Positions 1 through 10,513 of a stretch of 64,000 bases of DNA are shown here, piece after piece; position 1 is the stretch's first letter, and each line of letters opens with the position of its first letter. The DNA is from Phaeovibrio sulfidiphilus (lineage in GTDB: Bacteria > Pseudomonadota > Alphaproteobacteria > Rhodospirillales > Rhodospirillaceae), in assembly GCF_014861485.1 (NCBI RefSeq), contig NZ_JACZHT010000002.1, positions 248,001 through 312,000 of the forward strand. The letters run 5' to 3'. A program made the position numbers and the translations under genes. Under the pieces are notes generated by a model. The model saw nothing but the letters and a program-made list of their open reading frames with translations, was not told where the DNA came from and did no database searches.

Positions 1-479
1 CCCCCGAGGAGGCTCTGGAGCGGGTCAGCCGCTGGCGCCGCCGGGGCAAGCGGATCGGCTTCACCAACGGGTGCTTCGATCTTCTCCATCCGGGGCATGT
101 GTCCTTGCTGAAGCAGGCCAAGGCCCAGTGCGACCGGCTTGTGGTGGGTCTGAATGCGGACGTCTCGGTGAAGCGCCTCAAGGGCGAGCAGCGCCCGGTC
201 CAGTCCGAGACGGCCCGGGCCACGGTCCTCGCGTCCCTGTCGTTTGTGGATCTGGTGGTCCTGTTCTCGGAGGACACGCCGCTGGAGCTCATCGGCCTGC
301 TCACCCCTGATGTGCTCATCAAGGGCGCCGACTACTCGGAGGACCAGGTGGTCGGGGGCGACCTTGTCAAGGCGGCCGGGGGGCGGGTTTTCCTCGCCAG
401 CCTCGAGGAGGGGCACTCCACCACCGCGACGCTGCGCCGCTACCACAGCCGGGCCGAAAGCGCCATTATGGGCGACTGA
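1..479 (+). CDS. hldE: ADP-heptose synthase nucleotidyltransferase domain (3' part, cut by window edge)
   Basis: This is the cytidylyltransferase-like domain that adenylylates D-glycero-beta-D-manno-heptose 1-phosphate for LPS inner-core synthesis. The reading frame is open from base 3 to the TGA at 477-479, so the 5' part lies outside the window. The visible segment has the family signature [16 protein letters not shown], with an HPGH nucleotide-binding motif, followed by [15 protein letters not shown] and the C-terminal [10 protein letters not shown], which matches the usual HldE C terminus. Whether it is fused to the kinase domain (HldE) or is a separate RfaE2 protein cannot be seen here. 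Confidence 0.9.
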   Translation, partial: PEEALERVSRWRRRGKRIGFTNGCFDLLHPGHVSLLKQAKAQCDRLVVGLNADVSVKRLKGEQRPVQSETARATVLASLSFVDLVVLFSEDTPLELIGLLTPDVLIKGADYSEDQVVGGDLVKAAGGRVFLASLEEGHSTTATLRRYHSRAESAIMGD

Positions 480-797
480 TCCGGGCGCCCGCGTTCCGGA
501 TGACAGCACGCGCCCGGTCGGCTTCCGGGGGCGGGACCGGCCTGCGCCCGGCCGGTGGCGGGTCTTCCCGCAAGCACCGTCCTTCCGGTGGGTGTCCCGG
601 GTGCGCCCGTATCTGAGTGACGCGTCCGCAGGGGCTGCCCGGGAGATGCGCCCCTGCCGATGCCGGGGGGGCGGTCCAGGGCGACCGCGTTCCTTCCGCT
701 GTGCGGCGGCCCGTCGCCCCCTGTTCCGGGCCTTCCGTCCGGGTGGGGAAGGGATGGCAGGGTGGGGGAGGGATGGCCGGCCGGGGGCGCTTTTGCA
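480..797. other. Non-coding spacer, GC-rich
   Basis: About 320 bases between hldE and the next gene. The overlapping open frames here have no recognisable protein features and look like by-products of high GC. Nothing is seen except the promoter at its right end. Confidence 0.5.
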
Positions 798-826
798 TTT
801 CCATGCGGCGAATGGATATCTATAAT
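798..826 (+). promoter_or_regulatory. Sigma-70-type promoter for the small exported protein
   Basis: A TTTCCA -35 element (798-803), a 17-base spacer and a perfect TATAAT -10 element (821-826) lie in a locally AT-rich patch. A start near 833 would give a leader of about 30 bases to the GTG at 864 and only about 4 bases to the ATG at 837, which favours the GTG start. Confidence 0.6.
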
Positions 827-863
827 CACTCCGAGGATGCAACAGCCGTCGGGGGATGTTCTC

Positions 864-1271
864 GTGAGCCGAGCCAGAGGAAAAACCGTGCTTCCCGCTG
901 TGGCGCTTGCCGCGCTGCTGCTCTGTCCTGCCCCTGCGCTCGCCCAGGAGCCGGACTGGAGCGACGACCCGCCCCCCTGGCTTCTGGGATCCTGGGCCGT
1001 GAACGGCGAGTGCGAGTCCAAGGTGTCCGAGACCATCCACTTTGCCCGGGGCGGCTACCGCTGGCGCAAGCGTGACGGAAGCTGGGGCTTTGCCCGGGGC
1101 AAGTACAGCTACTACGCTCCGGACAGCGTGCGGGTGTCGTTCAAGGTGACCCGGGCTTCGGGGGATCCGTCCCAGGACCGCTATGACACCGTCATCACCA
1201 ACGAGGGCAGCCGGATCCGCAAGGCGAACCTGGCGGCGGGCTCGTCCCGGTATTACGACCGCTGTGACTGA
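864..1271 (+). CDS. Small exported protein of unknown function
   Basis: The product is 135 residues long. A basic N terminus and a hydrophobic stretch ending in PALAQ give a standard Sec signal peptide cleaved at about residue 26. The mature part is rich in aromatic and charged residues (WLLGSWAVNGECES, then GGYRWRKRDGSWGFARGKYSYY) and has three cysteines after the leader region; it looks like a small beta-rich periplasmic domain. GTG at 864 is chosen because GGGGGA (851-856) sits 7 bases upstream and the promoter fits; ATG at 837 is the alternative. No family was recognised. It stands alone between hldE and hpnA. Confidence 0.65.
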   Translation: MSRARGKTVLPAVALAALLLCPAPALAQEPDWSDDPPPWLLGSWAVNGECESKVSETIHFARGGYRWRKRDGSWGFARGKYSYYAPDSVRVSFKVTRASGDPSQDRYDTVITNEGSRIRKANLAAGSSRYYDRCD

Positions 1272-1632
1272 GGTCGTCGCCTCGACTGAGTCTGGCCGGG
1301 TTTCCTCTGCCGTTCTGCTGTTGTTTCTGTCGCCCCGACTGAGGCCCGCGCCCCGGCGTGTGCCTGCCCCCCTCCAACCCCCGGGCCCCGGGCAAAGACG
1401 GCGCCGGGGAACCGGACCGCAGAACCGGGCGTCCACCGGGTCGCGCCCGGGATCGGGTAAGGTCGGCCAGGACCGTGCGCCTGCCGGTGCTCCCGCCGGT
1501 GCGCCTTTCCATGATCCGGCTGCCAGGCTAAGGTGGCCCTCCGACAGGCCTTCCCGGCCACTCCGCCGGGCGGTGTCCGGCTCCCTGCTTGCTTGCCTCC
1601 CTCCCTTCCTTGCTCGAACCCCGGGTGTTCTC
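1272..1632. other. Intergenic, no feature recognised
   Basis: This GC-rich spacer of 361 bases precedes hpnA. The open frames crossing it are low-complexity Arg/Pro/Gly strings. No clear promoter or hairpin terminator was found. Confidence 0.4.
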
Positions 1633-2631
1633 ATGACCGTTCTTGTTACCGGCGCCTCCGGATTTGTGGGCGCAGCCGTTGTCCGCTCCCTTCTGGCCCG
1701 CGGGGAGTCCGTGCGGGCTCTTGTGCGCTCCTCCTCGCCCAGGACCAACCTGGACGGCCTCGACGTGGAGACGGTCCAGGGCGACCTGACGGACGCGGCC
1801 TCCTTGCGCGCGGCCACCCGGGGGATTTCGGCGCTCTACCACGTGGCGGCGGATTACCGGCTGTGGTGCCTCCACCCCGAGGAGATGATGCGCGCCAACG
1901 TGGACGGCTCCGTGAACATTATCCGCGCTGCGCTGGATGGCGGGGCCTCGCGGGTGGTGTACACCAGCTCGGTTGCGGTGCTGAAGCCCGGGACCGACGG
2001 CTCCGTCGCGGACGAGACCACGCCGACCACGGCTGCCGACATGATCGGCCCCTACAAGCTGTCCAAGTTCCTGGCCGAGGAGGCCGTGCGGGGCCTTGTG
2101 GTCCGCGAGGGTGCGCCGGTCGTGATCGTCAACCCCTCCACGCCTATCGGCCCCCGGGACGTGCGTCCCACGCCCACGGGGCGGACCATCGTCGAGGCGG
2201 CACTGGGCAAGATGCCCGCGGTGGTGGACACGGGCCTGAACGTGGTCCACGTGGACGATGTGGCCGCCGGGCACCTGCTGGCCTTCGACCGGGGGCAGGT
2301 CGGCGAGCGCTACATCCTGGGCGGCGATGACATGACCCTTCTGGCCCTGGTCAGCGAGGTCTGCCGCCTGGCCGGCCGCACGCCGCCCCGCCTGGTGGTG
2401 CCCCAGGGCCTGATCATGCCCGTCGCCTGGGTGGTGGAAACCCTGGCCCGGCTCCGCCGTCAGGAGCGCGAGCCCTTCGTGACCCTGGATGGGGTGCGCA
2501 TGTCCCGCTACAAGATGTTCTTCTCGTCCGCCAAAGCCCGCAGCGCGCTGGGCTATGCGCCCCGGCCCGCGTCCGAGGCCCTGAGGGATGCGGTCACCTG
2601 GTTTCGCGAGAACGGCTACCTGGGGGGCTGA
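1633..2631 (+). CDS. hpnA: Hopanoid-associated sugar epimerase HpnA
   Basis: The product is a 332-residue extended short-chain dehydrogenase/epimerase. It opens with the Rossmann motif VTGASGFVGAAV (residues 5-16), has the Ser of YTSSVAVL and the catalytic YKLSK (Tyr-X3-Lys), and carries NPSTPIGPRDVRPTPTGR, which is typical of the HpnA family found with squalene-hopene cyclase genes. Its likely role is a nucleotide-sugar step linked to hopanoid side-chain synthesis in the cytoplasm; the exact reaction is not established from sequence. ATG 1633 is chosen because the fold begins immediately after it. Unusually, no other hpn or shc gene is adjacent. Confidence 0.88.
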   Translation: MTVLVTGASGFVGAAVVRSLLARGESVRALVRSSSPRTNLDGLDVETVQGDLTDAASLRAATRGISALYHVAADYRLWCLHPEEMMRANVDGSVNIIRAALDGGASRVVYTSSVAVLKPGTDGSVADETTPTTAADMIGPYKLSKFLAEEAVRGLVVREGAPVVIVNPSTPIGPRDVRPTPTGRTIVEAALGKMPAVVDTGLNVVHVDDVAAGHLLAFDRGQVGERYILGGDDMTLLALVSEVCRLAGRTPPRLVVPQGLIMPVAWVVETLARLRRQEREPFVTLDGVRMSRYKMFFSSAKARSALGYAPRPASEALRDAVTWFRENGYLGG

Positions 2632-5073
<2,442 letters not shown>

Positions 5074-5333
5074 GCTCCCGGTCCGCGGGGCTCAGGGCGG
5101 CCCGGGCCTGCGTGGGCCCGGTGGGGGCGTTCGGACTCCCGCCGGGGCGCGGCGAGGGGGACGCGGCAGGGCCCCGTGGTGGGGGAGCGGAAGCGGGCAG
5201 GCCGCCAGTCGGAGAGGTTTCCGGTTACCTGCGGCCGGCTTCGGGCCTGAACAGGCGTCCGGTGCGCTTTGGTTCCGGGGCCCGGGGCCCGCGCTCTGGC
5301 TGTCGCTGGCGGGCGGACCGGCCGCGCGGCCAT

Positions 5334-5362
5334 AAAAAAAGGGAGGCGCCGGAGCGCCTCCC
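5334..5362 (-). terminator. Rho-independent terminator of glyA
   Basis: A perfect 9-bp stem (GGGAGGCGC at 5341-5349, GCGCCTCCC at 5354-5362) with a CGGA loop is followed on the minus strand by seven T residues (5340-5334). It lies 22 bases past the glyA stop. Confidence 0.9.
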
Positions 5363-5384
5363 GTCGTCAGGGTGACCCGTCGCC

Positions 5385-6677
5385 TCAGGCGCTCGGGTAG
5401 ATGGGGAAGCGGGCGCACAGCTCCGACACCCGCGCACGGACCGAGGCCTCGACCGCGCTGTTGTCGTCGGGGTTGGCAACCAGCCCGTCCAGAACCTCGG
5501 CAATCATCAGGCCGACCTGGCGGAACTCCTCCTGGCCGAAGCCGCGGGTGGTGGCCGCAGGCGAGCCAAGGCGGATGCCCGAGGTGACCGTGGCCTTCTG
5601 GGGGTCGAACGGAATGCCGTTCTTGTTGCAGGTCATGCCCGCGTTCTCGAGGCTCTTCTCGGCCACGTTTCCGGTCAGGTTTTTCGGGCGCAGGTCCACC
5701 AGAACCAGGTGGGTGTCCGTGCCGCCGGAGACGATGTCGAGGCCGCGCTCGATCAGGGTGTCCGCCAGAACCCGGGCGTTGTCCTTCACCGCCTGGGCGT
5801 AGACCTTGAACTCGGGGCGCAGGGCCTCACCGAAGGCCACGGCCTTGGCCGCGATCACGTGCATCAGGGGGCCGCCCTGGAGACCCGGGAACACCGCCGA
5901 GTTGAGCGGGCGCACAAGATCCGGGTTGTTGGACAGGATCATGCCACCGCGGGGGCCGCGCAGGGTCTTGTGGGTGGTGGTGGTGACCACGTCCGCGATG
6001 GGAACCGGGTTCGGGTGCAGCCCGGCGGCGACCAGGCCGGCGAAGTGGGCCATGTCGACCCAGAACATGGCGCCCACCTTGTCGGCGATCTCGCGGAAGC
6101 GCAGGAAGTCGATTTCCCGCGGGTAGGCCGATCCGCCCGCAACGATCAGGCGGGGCTTGTGCTCGAGTGCCAGGGCCTCGACCTCGTCGAAGTCGATCCG
6201 GGCGTCATCGCGGCGCACGCCGTACTGCACGGCGTTGAACCACTTGCCGGACATGGCCATGCCCGCGCCGTGGGTCAGGTGCCCGCCGGCGGCCAGGCTC
6301 ATGCCCATGATGGTCTCGCCGGGCTTCACGAGCGCCAGCATGACCGCGCCGTTGGCCTGGGCGCCGGAGTGGGGCTGCACGTTGACGTACTCGGCGCCGA
6401 ACAGGGCCTTGGCCCGCTCGATGGCGAGCTCTTCCGTCACGTCGACCTCCTCGCAGCCGCCGTAGTAGCGCTTGCCCGGGTAGCCCTCGGCGTACTTGTT
6501 GGTCAGGACCGAGCCGGCCGCCTCGAGCACCGCTTTCGAGACGATGTTCTCGGAGGCAATCAGCTCGATCTGGCCCTGCTCGCGGGTCAGCTCGCCTTCA
6601 AGGGTGCGGGCCACGGCCGGGTCGGTTTCGGTAACGCTGGCGGTGAAGTAGCCGGACCAGGGAGTATAAGAGCTCAT
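5385..6677 (-). CDS. glyA: Serine hydroxymethyltransferase
   Basis: This PLP enzyme of 430 residues interconverts serine and glycine with tetrahydrofolate as one-carbon acceptor, feeding folate-dependent purine, thymidylate and methionine synthesis. The PLP lysine is K237 in [15 protein letters not shown], preceded by [15 protein letters not shown]. The N-terminal IELIASENI and [13 protein letters not shown] motifs are also intact. Length is normal for the family. It lies 81 bases downstream of rpiB on the same strand and ends at a strong terminator, so the two are probably cotranscribed. Confidence 0.97.
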   Translation of the reverse strand: MSSYTPWSGYFTASVTETDPAVARTLEGELTREQGQIELIASENIVSKAVLEAAGSVLTNKYAEGYPGKRYYGGCEEVDVTEELAIERAKALFGAEYVNVQPHSGAQANGAVMLALVKPGETIMGMSLAAGGHLTHGAGMAMSGKWFNAVQYGVRRDDARIDFDEVEALALEHKPRLIVAGGSAYPREIDFLRFREIADKVGAMFWVDMAHFAGLVAAGLHPNPVPIADVVTTTTHKTLRGPRGGMILSNNPDLVRPLNSAVFPGLQGGPLMHVIAAKAVAFGEALRPEFKVYAQAVKDNARVLADTLIERGLDIVSGGTDTHLVLVDLRPKNLTGNVAEKSLENAGMTCNKNGIPFDPQKATVTSGIRLGSPAATTRGFGQEEFRQVGLMIAEVLDGLVANPDDNSAVEASVRARVSELCARFPIYPSA

Positions 6678-6758
6678 GTTCGGATGTTCCGTTTACTGCT
6701 GGGTGAAATGAACTGCACGTGGGAGGGAAGGGGGCGCCGCGCGCCCGTGTGTCGGGGC

Positions 6759-7250
6759 TCAGGGGGTGCCGGAGGGGGCGCCCAGTTTCTCCACGCGCCG
6801 GGCGTGGCGGCCTCCCTCGAAGGGCGTTGCAAGGAAGATGTCCAGGCATTCCTTTGCGACCTCGGGGCCTGTGGTGCGCCCGCCCAGGACCAGGACGTTG
6901 GCGTTGTTGTGGGCCCGGGCCATGCGTGCGCCGTAGGCGTCGTGGACCAGGGCTCCGCGCATGTCCGCATGCCGGTTCAGCGCGATGGAAATTCCTATTC
7001 CGGTCCCGCACAGGAGAACGCCGATCGTGGCGGTTCCCTTTCGCAGGGTCTTGACCAGCTGTTCGGCCACGTCCGGGTAGTCCACGGACTGTCCGGGCTC
7101 GGTCCCCAGGTCGATGACCGGGTAGCCCTGTCCCTGGAGATGGTCGATCAGAACCTGCCGCAGTTCAACGGCTCCGTGGTCCGAGGCAAAGGCGACGGTG
7201 GGGCGGGCCGGGGTTCCTGCGCAGCCGCAGGAGGCGTCATGAGGCGTCAT
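6759..7250 (-). CDS. rpiB: Ribose-5-phosphate isomerase B
   Basis: The 163-residue RpiB/LacAB-type isomerase converts ribose 5-phosphate and ribulose 5-phosphate in the pentose-phosphate pathway. VAFASDHGAVELR carries the N-terminal Asp-His site, LLCGTGIGISIALNR contains the active-site Cys (C81), and AHNNANVLVLGGR is the conserved C-terminal motif. The first about 17 residues (a Cys/Pro-containing leader) are extra compared with typical RpiB, so initiation slightly downstream is possible, although no internal Met is available. It is the first gene of an rpiB-glyA unit. Confidence 0.93.
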   Translation of the reverse strand: MTPHDASCGCAGTPARPTVAFASDHGAVELRQVLIDHLQGQGYPVIDLGTEPGQSVDYPDVAEQLVKTLRKGTATIGVLLCGTGIGISIALNRHADMRGALVHDAYGARMARAHNNANVLVLGGRTTGPEVAKECLDIFLATPFEGGRHARRVEKLGAPSGTP

Positions 7251-7382
7251 TGCGCATTTTCCTGTCTGGGGGCCCCCTCGGGGCCGGGCGGGAAAGTGTC
7301 AGGACTGTCTAGCACAGCCGGTGGTCCGGTTCCAGGGATTCAGCGGGGCGGATCCGTGTGCGGCGCGCGGTGCCGGAGGTGC

Positions 7383-7607
7383 TCACCGTCCGCCGCTCTC
7401 GCGGTGCTTCTGGAGAACCCAGGCCAGCTTGCGGGCCGCATTTTCCTTGATGGTGTCCTCCCGCGCCCATGAGGGCATGATGCTCACCGCCTCGATCCCG
7501 GTTTTGGGGTCAATGGCGGCCACGCGCAGGTAGCGCCCGTTGGGGCGGATCTCGTAGAGCACCTCGTCCGGCATGGGCGGCGGGGGGCGGTTGGCGGGGG
7601 TGGACAT
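7383..7607 (-). CDS. Small conserved protein, DUF6898-like
   Basis: The product has 74 residues: a Pro-rich N terminus, then DEVLYEIRPNGRYLRVAAID, then PSWAREDTIKENAARKLAWVL. This pattern (a short beta hairpin followed by one helix) resembles the small alphaproteobacterial family annotated DUF6898; that assignment is from memory. No catalytic motif is seen and its function is unknown. ATG 7607 is chosen because upstream codons are low-complexity. It stands alone, in the same direction as the upstream transglycosylase. Confidence 0.6.
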   Translation of the reverse strand: MSTPANRPPPPMPDEVLYEIRPNGRYLRVAAIDPKTGIEAVSIMPSWAREDTIKENAARKLAWVLQKHRESGGR

Positions 7608-7861
7608 GGCGTTGGTCTCCGTCTGGGCGGGTGAGCGCGTCTGTGTGCGTCTGGGGCCCCGCTGGGTCCGTGTGGTCCGGGGGCGGTTGGCTCCGGAGAG
7701 GCGGCGGCGGCGGGGCCCGAGCGGCGTCGGATGGGGCTGCCTGCCGGGTGTGGGCTGCCGGGTGTGGGCGGCCGGGGCCGGGTGGGGCGGGGGTGGTGCG
7801 GCCGGGTGGTCTTGGACCCCGCAAAAGCCCGGGGCCTCGCCCGGATGGTCTGTCAGGCAGG

Positions 7862-8944
7862 CTAGCCGGAGGGGCTCCGCGAGGCATCCTGTTTCCGGCG
7901 GTACCAGTCCTCCAGAACCCGTGAGCGCCATTGTTCTGCTTTTTCCCTGGAAACGCGAGCCTCCTCATCCAGCTGTCGGGCTTTTTCCAGTTGCTCCCGG
8001 TTCCGGTCGCGCCCGGCGGCCCAGTCGGGTGTGGAACCGGCGGCGGGTGCGGCGCCTGCGGGCAGTCGGGTGTCCGGGGCGCGGGACTCCGGTGCGTTGC
8101 CCGGCGCTGCCTCCGGCGCGTTGCCGGGTTGCTCATGCGGCGCGGGGGCGGGAACCAGATGGATCGGTCCCGTCGGGGCGGGGGCCAGCCCGCCGTTGCC
8201 CCCGTAGGTCGCCATGTATTCCCGTGCGCGGCTTTCCGTGTGGGTCCGGTAGCGCTCCAGGGTGTCCGCGCTCACTCCCGCATCATAGCCCTGCCAGGTG
8301 TCCTTGAGCGTCCAGGACGGACGGCCCCGGGGCGGGGCGGGAGCAATGCCCCGGGTCAGGGCCTGGCGGCGCGGTGCCGATTCCTCCACCTCGTCGAGAG
8401 CACTCAGCAACTTGCCTGCGTAGCGTTCGGCGTGAACCGGCGTGCGGGAGTGGTAGGCGGTCATGGACCGGGCCCAGGACCGGGTCTCCCCGTACAGGCG
8501 GTTCAGGAAAACCACCGCGTACGCCACGTTCGAGGCCGGGTCCAGGGCCTCCTCAATGCTGCGGAAGGCCTTTCCGTGAAAATGGAGGTTGACCTGCATG
8601 CACCCCACGTCGATATTCGTCACCCCTTTGGCCCGCAGGGCGGCAATGTGCGCGAGCGCCTGCTCCCGGGTGTCAAAGAAACGTCCGTCATTTCCGGTGG
8701 TTACCGTCCAGGGCCAGGCGATCCGAGCCCCGAGGCTTTTGTTCCAGCGTCCGGACTCGACCAGCGAGATGGCGGTCAGCATGTGGGGCGGAAATCCCGC
8801 CTGCCGGTTGTGGTGCTCGGTCTGGGCGGCACAGACGGCCTCAGGCGGGGTCCGGGCCGCGCAGGGCAGGGCCACTGCCAGGCTCGCCCCGCAGAACGCA
8901 AAACCATAAAGGAGAGACCGTCCGCCAACGGCTGTTCGACCCAT
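7862..8944 (-). CDS. Lytic transglycosylase, SLT-like
   Basis: This periplasmic murein lytic enzyme of 360 residues cleaves the glycan strand to 1,6-anhydro-muropeptides. A signal peptide (LPCAA, about residues 8-30) is followed by a lysozyme-like domain: AISLVESGRWN holds the likely catalytic Glu (E63), and NIDVGCMQVNLHFHGKAF and YHSRTPVHAERYAGKLL are typical of transglycosylases linked to flagellar or secretion assemblies. Residues from about 255 form a Pro/Ala-rich linker, and the last 50 (DRNREQLEKARQLDEEARV) are a charged coiled coil. MGRTAVGG at 8944 is preferred over the Met at 9001 because it leads straight into the signal peptide. Confidence 0.85.
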   Translation of the reverse strand: MGRTAVGGRSLLYGFAFCGASLAVALPCAARTPPEAVCAAQTEHHNRQAGFPPHMLTAISLVESGRWNKSLGARIAWPWTVTTGNDGRFFDTREQALAHIAALRAKGVTNIDVGCMQVNLHFHGKAFRSIEEALDPASNVAYAVVFLNRLYGETRSWARSMTAYHSRTPVHAERYAGKLLSALDEVEESAPRRQALTRGIAPAPPRGRPSWTLKDTWQGYDAGVSADTLERYRTHTESRAREYMATYGGNGGLAPAPTGPIHLVPAPAPHEQPGNAPEAAPGNAPESRAPDTRLPAGAAPAAGSTPDWAAGRDRNREQLEKARQLDEEARVSREKAEQWRSRVLEDWYRRKQDASRSPSG

Positions 8945-9243
8945 GTCTGCCACCTCGCACGCCACAGGCTTGACTATAGGTCTCGCAGCCCGGTGCAACA
9001 ACCCCGAAGCCTCTCGTCCGGGCCACCGTGTTTTCGGGCACAGGTCTTGAGGAACTGTGTATCGGCCACCCGTTTCAGGGGAAGAGGGGCGCCCCGAAGA
9101 AACTATTGTGACTCATTGGGAAGGAAAATAGAGCAATTGTCCTATTTTTCTGTTTACAGCCTCGATTCGCGCGGGCAGATTATACAAAGGGTGCGCCCTT
9201 TTGTAGAAAAACCCCGTTAACTATTCATTAAGATCTGGATGCC

Positions 9244-9651
9244 ATGAAGAAATCAATTCCGCTGCTCGGCCTTTTTGGGGTTTTTTGTGCCGTTTCGTCG
9301 TTTTCGCTGGCTAACCAGGAAGCGATTGTAACCCTGGGCAACGACTATCACCTCTGTTACACGTCCTCGCGCAGCGTGGACCGGGCCAGCGATGTTCTGG
9401 ATATCCGTGTTTACTGGAAGGGCACCCTTGTCCAGACCATCGAGGAGGTTCTGCCGGTGGAGGATCCGGCGTCGGCTCCGGTCCGTCCGGTCATTCAGGC
9501 CCGGGACATGGACCAGGACGGCCGCATGGATTTCGTGGTCGCTCCGGAGGGCGGTGAGGCCCAGAGCCCCCGCAGTGTTTTTCTGTTTGACCCGGCCCGG
9601 GAGGCCTTCCGTCGGGACACCGGTGCGGTGACCGCCGCTGCGGACAACTGA
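9244..9651 (+). CDS. Exported protein with an EF-hand-like loop
   Basis: The 135-residue protein has a clear signal peptide (KKSIPLLGLFGVFCAV, cleavage near SLA). The mature part ends in RDMDQDGRMDFVVAPEGGEA: the DxDxDGxxDF pattern resembles a calcium-binding EF-hand-like or FG-GAP loop. One cysteine lies near the mature N terminus (YHLCYTS). Its function is unknown. It sits behind an unusually AT-rich spacer (about 9100-9243) that probably carries its promoter; TTTACA at 9153 and TATACA at 9181 are candidates but poorly spaced. A strong terminator follows. Confidence 0.7.
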   Translation: MKKSIPLLGLFGVFCAVSSFSLANQEAIVTLGNDYHLCYTSSRSVDRASDVLDIRVYWKGTLVQTIEEVLPVEDPASAPVRPVIQARDMDQDGRMDFVVAPEGGEAQSPRSVFLFDPAREAFRRDTGAVTAAADN

Positions 9652-9705
9652 GTATCCTCTTCCACGGCGGGGAGCGGGGCTTTCCGCTGTGTAGCCTGTG
9701 TGTGA

Positions 9706-9736
9706 GCCCGGTGCTGGTACGGCACCGGGCTTTTTT
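9706..9736 (+). terminator. Rho-independent terminator
   Basis: GCCCGGTGC (9706-9714) pairs perfectly with GCACCGGGC (9722-9730) across a 7-base loop and is followed by TTTTTT (9731-9736). It ends the transcript of the exported protein at 9244-9651. Confidence 0.9.
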
Positions 9737-9787
9737 GCGTCTTCCGCATGGCCGCGCGGGTCGCCCGCCATCCGCCGTCTGCCGCCT

Positions 9788-10285
9788 TTAGCGCAGGGGG
9801 CCGGTCTGCTTCCCGCTTCGGGCATCTTTCCAGGCAAAGTAGCCGGCCAGGCGCTCGGCCCAGGGGCCGATGGACGGTGTGGCCGCGGGGGGCTGTCTGG
9901 CGGCGCCCAGAAAGGCAAGGCGCGCCTGGAGGGGGTGCATGGCCTCGTAGTCCTTGATGCGGCCCTCGAAAAAGGTCGCAAGGCGCCGGTCCTCGTCGCG
10001 TCCGGCTGCGGTGGCGGCCTCGCGCAGGAGGCCCCAGGTCTGCGTGGAGGCGGGCCAGGCCTGAAGGCTCTCCCGGGCCAGGGCAATGGCCGTGTCGGGA
10101 TTGTGCGCTGCCAGGGCCGCGCGGGCCCGGTCGGCAAGCGCGCGGGCGCGGGGGTTGTCGAAATCGGTCGGGACGGGAGCACCGCGGTCCGGCCGGGAGG
10201 TGCTGCAGGCTCCGACAGCCAGCACCAGGGGCAGGGCCCCCAGTGCAAACAACACCCCGCGTCGCGAAACGGGTGTGTCAGGCAT
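9788..10285 (-). CDS. Twin-Arg-containing lipoprotein, tetratricopeptide-like
   Basis: The product is 165 residues. SRRGVLFALGALPLVLAVGAC is a lipoprotein signal with an LAVGAC lipobox; the SRRGVL sequence before it weakly resembles a Tat motif. The mature part has helical repeats (ARALADRARAALAAHNPDTA, then ALARESLQAWPASTQTWGLL) suggesting one or two TPR units. Function unknown. The start at 10285 overlaps the end of the RHH gene by 8 bases, and the gene is third in the fumA-RHH-lipoprotein run, so it is probably translationally coupled. Confidence 0.7.
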   Translation of the reverse strand: MPDTPVSRRGVLFALGALPLVLAVGACSTSRPDRGAPVPTDFDNPRARALADRARAALAAHNPDTAIALARESLQAWPASTQTWGLLREAATAAGRDEDRRLATFFEGRIKDYEAMHPLQARLAFLGAARQPPAATPSIGPWAERLAGYFAWKDARSGKQTGPLR

Positions 10286-10505
10286 GCGGGCTGCTGCCCT
10301 TTCTGTAGTGGTTGAGAACAAAAACACGTATGGCGCTCGAGAGAGACCCCGTGCGGTTCGCGTCGATTTCGGCCACCAGGGCCGGCACCTTCAGCCCGCG
10401 CTCCCGGGCGATGTCCTGGAGCGCGTGCCAGAAGGAATCCTCAAGCGAAACGCTCGTCGAGTGTCCGGAAATGACCATCGAGCGCTTTTTTACCGATCCA
10501 TCCAT
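10278..10505 (-). CDS. Ribbon-helix-helix domain protein (RHH_4 type)
   Basis: The 75-residue protein contains GHSTSVSLEDSFWHALQDIA, a beta-strand plus helix, followed by LKVPALVAEID and LSSAIRVFVLNHY. This order matches the alphaproteobacterial RHH_4 family, relatives of Arc/MetJ DNA-binding proteins. Targets are unknown; no toxin gene is adjacent, so an antitoxin role is not supported. It begins 8 bases after fumA and its 3' end overlaps the lipoprotein start. Confidence 0.75.
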   Translation of the reverse strand: MDGSVKKRSMVISGHSTSVSLEDSFWHALQDIARERGLKVPALVAEIDANRTGSLSSAIRVFVLNHYRKGSSPHA

Positions 10506-10513
10506 TGTGGTCC

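Noticed and set aside
10278-10505. RHH protein as an antitoxin
   Set aside because: No toxin-like partner is adjacent; it matches the RHH_4 family beside fumarase instead.
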